Assembly (NCBI RefSeq): GCF_003667315.2
Contig: NZ_RCTZ02000002.1
Span: forward strand, 248,001 to 312,000
Source of the DNA: Tropicibacter alexandrii
Lineage (GTDB): Bacteria; Pseudomonadota; Alphaproteobacteria; Rhodobacterales; Rhodobacteraceae
DNA length: 64,000 nt
Reading direction: 5' to 3'
Part shown: positions 27,271 through 37,048 of the stretch, piece after piece
Layout: each line of letters opens with the position of its first letter
Numbering within the stretch: position 1 is the stretch's first letter
The notes under the pieces: generated by a model
Told to the model about the DNA's origin: nothing
The model's database searches: none
Seen by the model: only the letters and a program-made list of their open reading frames with translations
Program-made: the position numbers and the translations under genes

Positions 27271-28551
27271 ATGACAAATACGCATATCCCCCACATCCCG
27301 GTCGCGATTGTCGGCGGCGGGCAGGCTGGCCTGTCGGTGGCTTGGCAGCTTCAGCAGAAGGGCATCGACAGCACGGTCTTTGAACGCCACGAGAAATTCC
27401 ATTCATGGCGCGTGAACCGCTGGGACAGCTTTTGCCTTGTCACACCGAACTGGCAATGTCGCTTGCCCGGATTTCACTATGACAAGGAGTTCGGCGGCAC
27501 CGACCCCGATGGCTTCATGCTGCGGGACGAGATCACCGACTATCTCGACGCCTTTGCCGCGACCTTCGCGCCGGTGATTCACGAACATGTCACCGTGACC
27601 CGCATCGCCCATCATCCGCAGGGCGGCTACGTGGTCGAGACGACCATCGGCACGTGGACCAGCGATCAGGTCGTGATCGCGACCGGCGGCTACGACAAAC
27701 CGATCGAGCCAGCCTATGCCGAGGCGCTCGACCCGACCATCGTGCAAATGCACTCGGTCGATTACCGCAACCCGTCGCAACTGCCCGACGGTGACGTGTT
27801 GATCATCGGCACCGGTCAATCCGGCGTGCAGATCATGGAGGATTTCGTGCGCGCGGGCCGGGGTGTGCATCTGGCTGTCGGCCCCGCGCCGCGCAGCCCG
27901 CGCAAGTATCGCGGGCGTGACGCGACCGACTGGCTGCACGATGCGGGGCATTACGAGATCACCATCGACACGCATCCCGATCCGCACAAGGCGCTGACGC
28001 AGACCAACCACTACATGTCCGGACGCGATGGCGGCAAGGAAATCGACCTGCGCCAATGGCATGTGGATCACGGGGTCGAGCTTTATGGCTCGCTGGCCAA
28101 CATGGACGGGCGCAGGCTGGAATTCCTGCCCGACCTGAAAAAGAACCTCGACGATGCGGACCGCAGCTATGTGGGCATCCGCGACCAGATCGACGCCTAT
28201 ATCGCCCGCAACGGCATCGATGCCCCGGTCGAGCCGCGCTTCGTCAAGGTCTGGGAGCCGGAAGAGGAGCGGACGGAGTTGGACATCAAGCAAGCCGGGA
28301 TCACCTCGGTGCTCTGGGCCATCGGCTTCCGCCCCGATTATGCTTGGATCGAGGTCGATGTCTTCGACGACCGTGGCAAGCCGAAGTTTCATCGCGGCGT
28401 GACGGATGTGCCGGGGATGCATTTCATCGGTCTGGGCTGGCTGAACACTTGGGGGTCGGGCCGGTTCCTCGGGATCGAGGAGGACAGCGCCTATCTCGCC
28501 GATCAGATCGCCGCGCAACTGGACCGCGCCGGGAAGAAGGCGGTCGCCTGA
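27271..28551 (+). CDS. MSMEG_0569 family flavin-dependent oxidoreductase
   Basis: This 426-residue flavoprotein has an FAD-binding motif at its N-terminus (VAIVGGGQAGLSVAW, about residues 11-25) and an NAD(P) motif in the middle (VLIIGTGQSGVQIME, about residues 176-190), the layout of class B monooxygenases. It is the flavin enzyme of the Nit1 cluster and may N-hydroxylate or otherwise oxidise the product. ATG 27271 has AAAAGGACCGAG upstream; an in-frame ATG at 27253 overlaps the previous stop and would add six residues. The stop shares one base with the next start (TGATG), implying coupling to the hotdog gene. Confidence 0.88.
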   Translation: MTNTHIPHIPVAIVGGGQAGLSVAWQLQQKGIDSTVFERHEKFHSWRVNRWDSFCLVTPNWQCRLPGFHYDKEFGGTDPDGFMLRDEITDYLDAFAATFAPVIHEHVTVTRIAHHPQGGYVVETTIGTWTSDQVVIATGGYDKPIEPAYAEALDPTIVQMHSVDYRNPSQLPDGDVLIIGTGQSGVQIMEDFVRAGRGVHLAVGPAPRSPRKYRGRDATDWLHDAGHYEITIDTHPDPHKALTQTNHYMSGRDGGKEIDLRQWHVDHGVELYGSLANMDGRRLEFLPDLKKNLDDADRSYVGIRDQIDAYIARNGIDAPVEPRFVKVWEPEEERTELDIKQAGITSVLWAIGFRPDYAWIEVDVFDDRGKPKFHRGVTDVPGMHFIGLGWLNTWGSGRFLGIEEDSAYLADQIAAQLDRAGKKAVA

Positions 28552-29348
28552 TGGCCGTCATTGCCTTTGCCGCGCGGCATGCGCCGGTCGAAACCGTTGC
28601 GCACCTGCCGCTGGGCATGGCGCAGCTGTCGCCGCAGGGCTTGTCGGAGCAGTGGGTCTTGCGGTTTTGCGGCGATCAGCACTGGACGCTGATCGCCAAG
28701 GCGCTGGGTCAACGCGACGCGGTGTTCCGCGCGCCGGACGGGCGGCCCGTCTATGCGGCGTTCTGCACGACATCGCTGCACATGCAGCCGTCGGCGGCGT
28801 TGCTGGGCCGGAGTCTGCAGGTGGAGTCCGCGTTGTTCGCGGTCACGCAAACGCGCACCGGATCGCGCCACAGGCTGGTGGTCGATGGCGTGGTGATCGC
28901 CGAGATGTCGATGATCTCGACCTTTGTCAGCCACGATACGAGCGGCTGCAACACGCGCATCCATCGCAATTCGGTGCTGGGCCAGATGCATCTGCCCCCG
29001 GCCGGGTCGGCGGTGATGGCGCTGGACGACCGCGCCCGCGATGCCGCACGACGCATCCGCGGGATCGACCTTGTAGGCGCGCAGGCAATCCACGCCGAAA
29101 GCCCGGTTCCGTCGCTGGACTTCAACGCCGTGGGGTTGCTGTATTTCCCGACTTTCTCCCGCATCGCCGAAACCGCTGCCCACGCAACAGGGCCGTCCGA
29201 ACCAGTTCGACAACGCGAGGTCGTCTACCTCGGGAACATCAACCCCGGTGACACGGTCCGGGTTTTCGACCAAGGCCCCGTGCAGATCATGGCCAGACAG
29301 GACGGCTGTCCGATTGCGCAGGTCTGGACCAAACAGGCGGCAGTCTAA
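28551..29348 (+). CDS. Pnap_2097/LnmK-like double-hotdog protein
   Basis: This 265-residue protein contains GLSEQWVLRFCGDQHWTLIAKALG near residue 30 (cited here as GLSEQWVLRFCGDQHW), the N-terminal signature of the LnmK-type double-hotdog family. LnmK is a bifunctional acyltransferase/decarboxylase acting on a methylmalonyl group in leinamycin synthesis; relatives are found in biosynthetic clusters. A second hotdog half is likely at about 150-260 (PSLDFNAVGLLYFPTFSRIAE). The TGATG junction with the flavoprotein gene marks it as the last gene of the Nit1 operon. This position often holds other genes such as a glycosyltransferase in Nit1 clusters, so its presence may define a variant product. 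Activity is inferred from family only. Confidence 0.75.
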   Translation: MAVIAFAARHAPVETVAHLPLGMAQLSPQGLSEQWVLRFCGDQHWTLIAKALGQRDAVFRAPDGRPVYAAFCTTSLHMQPSAALLGRSLQVESALFAVTQTRTGSRHRLVVDGVVIAEMSMISTFVSHDTSGCNTRIHRNSVLGQMHLPPAGSAVMALDDRARDAARRIRGIDLVGAQAIHAESPVPSLDFNAVGLLYFPTFSRIAETAAHATGPSEPVRQREVVYLGNINPGDTVRVFDQGPVQIMARQDGCPIAQVWTKQAAV

Positions 29349-29428
29349 GGAGTTTCTTGGCGTCCCGTCCTGCGCATAAGCGTGTCAGCCTTTTTTGCAC
29401 CGAACGGGGGGCCGGTGGCCGCGGTCAA

Positions 29429-29469
29429 CGCGGTCTAAACACCAAGCTATGGGTTGCGTTTGGACCGCG
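29429..29469. terminator. Inverted repeat between convergent Nit1 operon and GH3 gene
   Basis: CGCGGTCTAAAC (29429-29440) and GTTTGGACCGCG (29458-29469) form a 12-bp stem, counting one T-G wobble, with a 17-base loop. It lies in the 151-base gap between two converging stop codons and may end transcripts from both sides, although no T-run follows. Confidence 0.45.
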
Positions 29470-29499
29470 AGATCGTTTGGCCAGCGGGCGGTCAGGCGG

Positions 29500-31173
29500 T
29501 CAGGCGGGGAAGCCGAAAGGCAGGTCGACAGGGCTTTGCCCCTGAAACGGAATGGCGCCGGTGAGGGCCTCGACCACCGCCTGCTGGACCGGACGCACGG
29601 CGCTGTAGGCGTTCACGAAAGTGGGGCAATCGGGCACGTGAAAGGTCAGGAAGGGTGAGCCGAGCGAGACATAGAGCGTCGGCAGGTGCTGCCACATCCG
29701 TTGCATTGTCAGCGGGAACGCCCCATGCAGCCGTTCCCAGTGCGGCCCAAGGTGTTCCTTGCCCGACAGCCCTTCCTCGGCCATCAGGTAGAGTCCGATA
29801 TCCTGACCGGTTGCGTCGATGGGCTGGCCCGGCACAACGCGGGTGATCTCGAACCCGAGCCGCTCCAGCATGGCGGGGATTTCCAGATCGGGCAGGGGGG
29901 CCGATGGGCTGCGGCGGTCGCGCGCCTCGGCCAGCAGGATGCGGCGGTGCCGGCCGGGCGAGAGCGGCAGCAGGCCTTGGGTGTCCTTGACCAAGGTCAC
30001 GCAGCCGCGTGCGACACCCTTGGCCCACCCACGATGTTCCTCGGTCCCCAGCAACCGTGCGCGCTGGCTCTCGGGCGGCACGGCGGGGCGGCCAAGATGC
30101 AAACCCATGGACGCCTTGAGCGCAAGAATGCGCAGCACCGCTTCGTCCAAGCGTCGCTGGGACAGCGCGCCGCTGGCCAGACCGTCACGCAGGAATTGCA
30201 TGTCTTCTTCGATATCGCGCGGGAACAGCAAGATGTCGCATCCGCCTTCGATACACAACGGCACGATGTCCTTGCGCGCCCCACAAGAGGTGAAGCCCGC
30301 CATGCCGGACGCGTCCGAGACGATGACGCCATTGTAGGTCAGATCCCTGCGCAGCAGCCCTTGCAGCAGGTCGGCGTTGAGCGAGGCCGGAAGGCGCGCG
30401 TTGCCCGACGCAGCGCGATACGCGGGCAAGGTGACGTGACCGGCCATGACAAGGCGGACATCGCGGGCAATCGCGGCGGCATAGATCTGGCCGAAACTGG
30501 CGTGCCAATCGTCCATCGTCATGGTGTTGTGGGTGGTGACATAATGCTGATCGCGCTCGTCCAAGCCCTCTCCGGGGAAATGCTTGACGCAGGCCACGAG
30601 GCCATTGTCGGTCATCCCGTCGAGATAGGCGCAGACCATCGCACGCGTCAGGTCGACCTTGTCGGAGAAGCTGCGCGTGTTCACGGCGTTGGCGCGGAAA
30701 TTCAGCGCGAGATCGGCCACCGGTGTCCAGGTGATGCCAAATCCCAGATAGCCCGCCTCGCGCGCGGCGATTGCCCCCATGCGCAGCGCGTTGTCCGGAT
30801 CGCCCGTGGCACCCACCGCCATCTGGTTGGGAAAGGCCGTTCCCGCTTTGACGCTGGCTTTTTCCGACATCTCGATATCGGCCGTCAGCAAGGGCGGAAT
30901 GGCGCTGTGCTGCATCAAAAGCGTGGCCGAGCGCCGCAGGTCGTCTTCGGCATAGCTGGGAAACCGATGCACACCGCCAAGGCCAAGCGCGGCCAGCGCC
31001 CTGATGGTGTCGTCCGACAGGTCACGGCACATCGGCAGCATGAGTTGCGCGATCTTCGCACCTGTCCCGAGCGCCTCGAACTGCGTCCTGACCCAATCCA
31101 GACCCGTCCGGTCAAGATGAAAGGGCGCGGCGCTGAGTTGGGCATCGGACAGCGGACGGGGCGAGGTGGGCAT
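29500..31173 (-). CDS. Glycoside hydrolase family 3 protein (NagZ-like beta-N-acetylhexosaminidase type)
   Basis: This 557-residue cytosolic protein has no signal peptide. The GH3 barrel (about 25-350) contains VKHFPGEGLDERDQHY, the region holding the Asp-His general acid pair of NagZ-type enzymes, and VIVSDASGMAGF with the nucleophile aspartate. A C-terminal alpha/beta sandwich-like part (about 390-557) makes it longer than E. coli NagZ and closer to two-domain Bacillus-type forms. Hydrolysis of terminal beta-linked sugars, perhaps N-acetylglucosamine, is likely. ATG 31173 is the family-consistent start; a much longer open frame continues antisense to the CoA-transferase and is not coding. 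It is divergent from the CoA-transferase/ABC importer region, so it could serve an imported oligosaccharide. Confidence 0.85.
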   Translation of the reverse strand: MPTSPRPLSDAQLSAAPFHLDRTGLDWVRTQFEALGTGAKIAQLMLPMCRDLSDDTIRALAALGLGGVHRFPSYAEDDLRRSATLLMQHSAIPPLLTADIEMSEKASVKAGTAFPNQMAVGATGDPDNALRMGAIAAREAGYLGFGITWTPVADLALNFRANAVNTRSFSDKVDLTRAMVCAYLDGMTDNGLVACVKHFPGEGLDERDQHYVTTHNTMTMDDWHASFGQIYAAAIARDVRLVMAGHVTLPAYRAASGNARLPASLNADLLQGLLRRDLTYNGVIVSDASGMAGFTSCGARKDIVPLCIEGGCDILLFPRDIEEDMQFLRDGLASGALSQRRLDEAVLRILALKASMGLHLGRPAVPPESQRARLLGTEEHRGWAKGVARGCVTLVKDTQGLLPLSPGRHRRILLAEARDRRSPSAPLPDLEIPAMLERLGFEITRVVPGQPIDATGQDIGLYLMAEEGLSGKEHLGPHWERLHGAFPLTMQRMWQHLPTLYVSLGSPFLTFHVPDCPTFVNAYSAVRPVQQAVVEALTGAIPFQGQSPVDLPFGFPA

Positions 31174-31389
31174 GGGCGATCTCTGGTGGTGTGCGGTCGC
31201 GGCCACCTTAGCCAAATGCGCGCTTTTCCGGGGCGCGCATAGGTCAGGGCTGGCCCAACATTTCGGAAACCAAACGGCGTTGCCTGCCGGGGCCACCGCC
31301 TCTTCAATACGAGGCAGACCCACATTGTGCCGCTCAAGAGGGCCGACAGCCCATGTCGGCCAAAGCGGACGAGGACAGAGTTGACCAAG

Positions 31390-32583
31390 ATGAAGGCGTT
31401 TCAGAATTACCGGGTGATCGACACCACGCATGTGCTGGCCGGACCGTTTGCCGCGTTCCAGCTGGCCACGATGGGGGCCGAGGTCATCAAGGTCGAGGAT
31501 CCGAACGACCCCGATCAGGCCCGCTCTCAAGGGCCGGACCGCGCCATGAACGGCATCGGCATGGGCACGGCCTTTCTGGGGCAGGGGGCCAACAAGGCGT
31601 CGGTCGCCATCGACCTCAAGACGCCTCAGGGCAAGGAGGCGATGCTTCGTCTGATCGACACGGCGGATGTGTTCATCGAAAACTATCGCCCCGGCGCGTT
31701 CGAGGCCTTGGGGCTGGGCTATGACGACCTCAGGCGGCGCAATCCGGGGCTCATCTATTGCTCGCTCTCGGCCTTTGGATCGACCGGGCCACGGCGGGAA
31801 TTGCGCGGCTATGACAACATCATCCAAGCCTTTTCCGGCTTCATGGCGATGACCGGCGACGATCCGGACAAGCCGTTCAAATGTGGTGCGCCCATCATGG
31901 ATTACGCGGCAGGCACGACAACGGCTTATGCGATTTCCGCGGCGCTTTTGCAAAGGGCGCGCAATGGCGGGAGCGGCAATTTTGTCGACGTATCGATGCT
32001 GGATGTGGCGATGATGTTCGCGACCTCGCATGTGGCCTCCTATTTCTGGACCGACAAGGTGCCCGCGCCGAAGGGCAACACCTATCCGTTTGCGACCATC
32101 GGCATGTATCACGCCAGCGACGTGCCGATGATGGTTTCGGCCTCGAACCTGAAACAGCAGGCGAGGCTTTGGCGGCTCTTGGGGCGCGAGGACATGGTCA
32201 AGCAGGACAACAATCAGCGGCTCGATGCCCATGCCGAGGAAAGCGCGGCGCTCAGCGCGGCCTTCCGGACGCGACCGGCGGCGGATTGGGAAGAGTTTCT
32301 GCAAGCCGAAGGTGTCCCCTGTGCCCGCATTCGCACCCTTGCCGAGACCCTGACCGACCCGCAAGTGCAGGCGCGCCCCGTGCTGCACCGGTTTGACGGC
32401 GCTGCGGGAACGGCCGACGGCATGACCACCACGCTGGCTGGATTCCGGATGCAACAAGGCGGCCCATCGCTGGAACGTCCGCCGCAGCGCCTTGGGGCGC
32501 AGACCGGGCAGATGCTGACGGAGCTTGGCTATCGCGAGGACGAGATCGCGCAGCTTCGCAAGGCCGGGATCATCGCGGACTGA
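31390..32583 (+). CDS. Class III CoA-transferase (CaiB/BaiF family), second copy
   Basis: This 397-residue enzyme is a paralogue of the transferase at 11720-12949, sharing RVIDTTHVLAGP, NDPDQAR, IENYRPGAFEALGLGY and the putative catalytic Asp171 in CGAPIMDYAAG. It transfers CoA between carboxylates; donor and acceptor are unknown. It stands alone between the divergent GH3 gene and the ABC importer, with a 223-base gap before the importer, so it may be a single-gene unit. The close match to the TTT-operon copy suggests a related acid as substrate, possibly one made by another branch of the same pathway. Confidence 0.88.
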   Translation: MKAFQNYRVIDTTHVLAGPFAAFQLATMGAEVIKVEDPNDPDQARSQGPDRAMNGIGMGTAFLGQGANKASVAIDLKTPQGKEAMLRLIDTADVFIENYRPGAFEALGLGYDDLRRRNPGLIYCSLSAFGSTGPRRELRGYDNIIQAFSGFMAMTGDDPDKPFKCGAPIMDYAAGTTTAYAISAALLQRARNGGSGNFVDVSMLDVAMMFATSHVASYFWTDKVPAPKGNTYPFATIGMYHASDVPMMVSASNLKQQARLWRLLGREDMVKQDNNQRLDAHAEESAALSAAFRTRPAADWEEFLQAEGVPCARIRTLAETLTDPQVQARPVLHRFDGAAGTADGMTTTLAGFRMQQGGPSLERPPQRLGAQTGQMLTELGYREDEIAQLRKAGIIAD

Positions 32584-32647
32584 TCGTCAGGAGTCGCCGA
32601 ACAGCCTCCGGAAAAGCTGAGAAAAATCAACCTTCTATACAGAATGT

Positions 32648-32661
32648 TTTGGCGCGCCAAA
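32648..32661. promoter_or_regulatory. Perfect 14-base palindrome upstream of the ABC importer
   Basis: TTTGGCGCGCCAAA is fully self-complementary and lies 146 bases before the binding-protein start, in the 223-base gap after the CoA-transferase. It could be an operator for a sugar-responsive repressor, but no regulator gene is adjacent and the match to a known operator class is not clear. Confidence 0.4.
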
Positions 32662-32806
32662 TCTTCGGTGCGTTGACCGGAACACCCCGGAAACGGACAC
32701 TTGGACCAACACGACCGCCGGAAAATGACCCTTAGGAGCAGGCACGAGGTCGCACCCTAAAGGGCCCGGCACCCGCCCGGATACGAAATCAACAGAGGAG
32801 AAAACG

Positions 32807-34042
32807 ATGAAGACGTTCAAAGCAGCCGCATTGAGTGCGCTGATGGCCACCACCGCCGGACAGCCGATGGTTGCCGCCGATCTGGAGGTCACCCATTGGT
32901 GGACCTCCGGGGCCGAGGCCGCCGCCATCCGCGTGATCGCCGACGCCTTCAAGGAAAGCGGCAACGGATGGACCGATGGTGCAATCGCAGGGGCCGGGGG
33001 CGTGGCGCGGCCGCTGATCACCAGCCGCATCACCGGCGGCGACCCGATGGGCGCCACCCAGTTCACCCACAGCTCGGCCATGCGCGAGTTGATCGAGGCG
33101 GGTTTCATGCGCGACGTGACCGAGATCGCCGAGGCGCAGGGCTGGAAAGCGCAGATCTTTCCGCAATCGCTGCTGGACAGCTGCACCTTCGAGGGCAAGC
33201 TGTACTGCGTGCCCTCCAACATCCATTCGCAGCAATGGCTGTGGCTGAACAATGCCGTGTTCGAGGATAACGGGCTGGCCGTGCCGCAAAACTGGGACGA
33301 GTTCGTCGCCGCCGCGCCCACCCTGCGCGAAAAGGGCATCATCCCCTTGGCCCAAGGTCAGCAGGCATGGCAGATCCAGCTGATGTTCAACGTGTTGATG
33401 GTGTCCATCGGCGGGCCAGAGCTGTTCGACAAGGTCTATGGCGAACTGGACGCGGACTATGCCGCCGGTGCGGATGTCGCAAAGGTGTTCAAGGCCGCCG
33501 CCGAAGCGCGCGACCTGATGGACGGCTCGAATGTTCAGGCGTGGAACGAGGCCGCCCTGTTGGTGACCGATGGCCGCGCGGGCGGTCAGATCATGGGCGA
33601 CTGGGTGCAGGGCGAATTCATGCAGGCCGGGCTGAAGGCGGGCGAGGACTTCTCCTGCCTGCCGGGGCTGGGTGTGCATGAATACATCACCGCCGCCGGG
33701 GACGCCTTCTACTTCCCCAAGGTCGACGACCCCGAGATCATCGCCGCGCAGGATGAACTGGCCAGCGTGATCGTGGCCCCAAAGACGCAGGTCGCCTTCA
33801 CCGCCGCCAAGGGTGCGCTTCCGGTGCGCCGCGATGTCGAACTGAGCGATCCGACCCCTTGCATGGAAAAGGGCATGGAGATCCTGAAGGACGGCCGCAT
33901 CGTGGAAAGCATCAACACCATGGTGTCCCCCGATACCGTTGGCCGCGTGACCGATCTGGTCGTCGAGTTCTTTGCCGACCCGGACTTCACGCCCGAGCAA
34001 GCACAGGAAGAGTTCGCCGAGATCATCGCAACGGCGGACTGA
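32807..34042 (+). CDS. Sugar-type ABC transporter substrate-binding protein
   Basis: This 411-residue periplasmic receptor of the extracellular solute-binding family 1 has a signal peptide ending near MVAADLEV, then the family opening VTHWWTSGAEAAAIRVI. TAFTAAKGALPVRRDV-type sequence (VAFTAAKGALPVRRDV) near residue 325 is typical of glucose/mannose- and glucoside-binding proteins. GAGGAGAAAACG precedes the ATG. It is followed by two permeases and an ATPase, making a complete CUT1-type importer. A hairpin-forming stretch (CTGGC 34048-34052 with GCCAG 34077-34081) in the gap before the first permease may favour receptor expression. The sugar is not identifiable. Confidence 0.92.
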   Translation: MKTFKAAALSALMATTAGQPMVAADLEVTHWWTSGAEAAAIRVIADAFKESGNGWTDGAIAGAGGVARPLITSRITGGDPMGATQFTHSSAMRELIEAGFMRDVTEIAEAQGWKAQIFPQSLLDSCTFEGKLYCVPSNIHSQQWLWLNNAVFEDNGLAVPQNWDEFVAAAPTLREKGIIPLAQGQQAWQIQLMFNVLMVSIGGPELFDKVYGELDADYAAGADVAKVFKAAAEARDLMDGSNVQAWNEAALLVTDGRAGGQIMGDWVQGEFMQAGLKAGEDFSCLPGLGVHEYITAAGDAFYFPKVDDPEIIAAQDELASVIVAPKTQVAFTAAKGALPVRRDVELSDPTPCMEKGMEILKDGRIVESINTMVSPDTVGRVTDLVVEFFADPDFTPEQAQEEFAEIIATAD

Positions 34043-34114
34043 CCGATCTGGCGCGGGCCGCCTCGCCCCGGTCTGTGCCAGCCTTCCCTTTCCCAACATC
34101 ATCGGAGAGTTGCA

Positions 34115-35008
34115 ATGTCGCAAAGCGGCAAACCGACAGCGCTGTTCAAAAACCTGAGTGCCAAGATTGCCGCCATTCCGATGGTGCTGACGGCGCTGAT
34201 GGTTTTTGTCGGCTGCTCTGTCTGGACGATCATCTATTCCTTCACGAATTCACGCCTGCTGCCCAGTGCCGAATGGGTCGGTCTCGATCAATACGAACGG
34301 CTCTGGGGCACCCGCCGCTGGCTGATCTCGATCGAAAACCTGGCGATCTACGGCATCCTCATGCTGATCCTCGCGCTGGTCATCGGGTTCCTTCTGGCGG
34401 CGCTGATCGATCAGAAGATCCGGTTCGAAGACGGCTTTCGCACGATCTTCCTCTACCCCTATGCGCTCAGCTTCATCGTCACGGGCCTTGTCTGGCAATG
34501 GCTGCTGAACCCCGAATTCGGCATCCAGAACGCGGTGCGGAACCTTGGTTTCGAGACCTTCAGCTTCGATCCGCTCTACAACCCGGACACGGTGCTGTAC
34601 GGCGTGCTGATCGCCGGTCTTTGGCACACCAGCGGCCTTGTCATGTGCCTGATGCTGGCCGGGCTGCGGGGGATCGACGAAGACGTCTGGAAGGCCACCA
34701 AGATCGACGGCATCCCGGCGTGGAAGACCTATATCGTCGTCGTCATCCCGATGATGCGCCCGGTCTTCATCACCACGCTGGTGCTGGTCACCTCGGGGAT
34801 CATCAAACTGTACGATCTTGTCATCGCGCAGACCGGCGGCGGTCCGGGGTTGGCTTCGGAAGTCCCGGCCAAGTTCGTCTTTGACATGATGTTCGTCTCG
34901 CAAAACCTCGCCCAGGGTTTTGCCGCGTCGACCATGATGCTGGTCGCGGTGATCTTTGTCATCATTCCCTGGGCCTACCTTGAATTCGGAGGCAAGAAAC
35001 ATGGCTGA
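34115..35008 (+). CDS. Sugar ABC transporter permease, MalF-like
   Basis: This 297-residue inner-membrane protein has six predicted membrane segments and the EAA-type coupling loop DEDVWKATKIDGIPAWKTYIVVVIPMMRP (about residues 189-217, cited in part: EDVWKATKIDGIPAW), which docks on the ATPase. It pairs with the permease encoded next, whose start lies inside its last 8 bases. It follows the receptor gene by 72 bases. ATG 34115 has GGAGAG upstream. Confidence 0.92.
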   Translation: MSQSGKPTALFKNLSAKIAAIPMVLTALMVFVGCSVWTIIYSFTNSRLLPSAEWVGLDQYERLWGTRRWLISIENLAIYGILMLILALVIGFLLAALIDQKIRFEDGFRTIFLYPYALSFIVTGLVWQWLLNPEFGIQNAVRNLGFETFSFDPLYNPDTVLYGVLIAGLWHTSGLVMCLMLAGLRGIDEDVWKATKIDGIPAWKTYIVVVIPMMRPVFITTLVLVTSGIIKLYDLVIAQTGGGPGLASEVPAKFVFDMMFVSQNLAQGFAASTMMLVAVIFVIIPWAYLEFGGKKHG

Positions 35009-35918
35009 CGTGACCACCAACATGCGGCGCCCCAGCCCGGCGCATGCCTCGGGGCCAAAGCCCCGCCGGGCGTTCAGCCGCAAGAACATCATGATCTACT
35101 CCATCCTGTTCGTGCTGGCGGTCTACTACCTGCTGCCGTTCTACGTGATGCTGATGACCTCGCTCAAAGGTCTGGCCGAAATCCGCACCGGCAACATCTT
35201 TGCCCCGCCGATGGAAATCACGTTCGAACCCTGGGCCAAGGCATGGGCCACGGTCTGCACCGGGCTGAATTGCGACGGGCTGTCGCGCGGCTTCTGGAAC
35301 TCGGTCAAGATCACCGTGCCGTCGGTCTTTTTCTCCATCGCGGTGGCGTCGGTGAACGGCTATGCGCTGTCGATGTGGCGGTTCAAGGGGGCGAACGTCT
35401 TCTTCACCATCCTGATCATTGGCGCCTTCATCCCCTATCAGGTGATGATCTACCCCATCGTCGTGCTGCTGCGCGAAATTGGCCTTTACGGCAATCTCGG
35501 CGGGCTGGTTCTGGTGCACACGGTCTTTGGCATGCCGATCCTGACGCTGCTGTTCCGCAACTACTTTTCCTCGGTCCCCGAAGAACTGTTCAAGGCCGCC
35601 CGCGTCGATGGCGCGCGGTTCTGGACCATCTATTTCAAGATCATGCTGCCGATGGCGGTGCCGATCTTCGTCGTGGCCGTGATCCTGCAAACCACCGCGA
35701 TCTGGAACGACTTCCTGTTCGGGGTGATCTACACGCGGCCCGAAAACTACCCGATGACGGTTCAGCTGAACAACATCGTCAACTCTGTCACCGGGGTGAA
35801 GGAATACAACGTCAACATGGCAGCGACGCTGCTGTCCGGGGTTGTCCCGCTCACCATCTACTTTCTCTCTGGCAAGCTCTTCGTGCGCGGCATCGCAGCC
35901 GGCGCCGTGAAAGGATAA
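35001..35918 (+). CDS. Sugar ABC transporter permease, MalG-like
   Basis: This 305-residue protein has six membrane segments and the coupling loop VPEELFKAARVDGARFW near residue 192, ending in IYFKIMLPMAVP as in MalG-type subunits. The start ATG 35001 overlaps the upstream permease by 8 bases and has GGAGGCAAG upstream. An in-frame start 15 codons earlier exists but lies deep in the previous gene. It forms the second half of the membrane channel of the sugar importer. Confidence 0.92.
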   Translation: MADVTTNMRRPSPAHASGPKPRRAFSRKNIMIYSILFVLAVYYLLPFYVMLMTSLKGLAEIRTGNIFAPPMEITFEPWAKAWATVCTGLNCDGLSRGFWNSVKITVPSVFFSIAVASVNGYALSMWRFKGANVFFTILIIGAFIPYQVMIYPIVVLLREIGLYGNLGGLVLVHTVFGMPILTLLFRNYFSSVPEELFKAARVDGARFWTIYFKIMLPMAVPIFVVAVILQTTAIWNDFLFGVIYTRPENYPMTVQLNNIVNSVTGVKEYNVNMAATLLSGVVPLTIYFLSGKLFVRGIAAGAVKG

Positions 35919-35922
35919 CGTC

Positions 35923-37008
<1,086 letters not shown>

Positions 37009-37019
37009 CCAAACTCACA

Positions 37020-37046
37020 GACCGGCGCCACGGCATGGCGCCGGTC
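37020..37046 (+). terminator. Rho-independent terminator of the ABC importer operon
   Basis: GACCGGCGCCA, loop CGGCA, TGGCGCCGGTC forms a perfect 11-bp stem followed by TTTC, 11 bases after the ATPase stop. It lies between converging genes, 2 bases from the end of the minus-strand hydrolase, and may work in both directions. Confidence 0.85.
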
Positions 37047-37048
37047 TT

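Noticed and set aside
29488-29516. GGCGGTCA tandem repeat at the 3' end of the GH3 gene
   Set aside because: Only two and a half copies; consistent with chance in GC-rich sequence.
31174-32457. Upstream open-frame extension of the GH3 gene, giving a 985-residue frame
   Set aside because: It lies antisense to the well-supported CoA-transferase, and the GH3 family begins at 31173.
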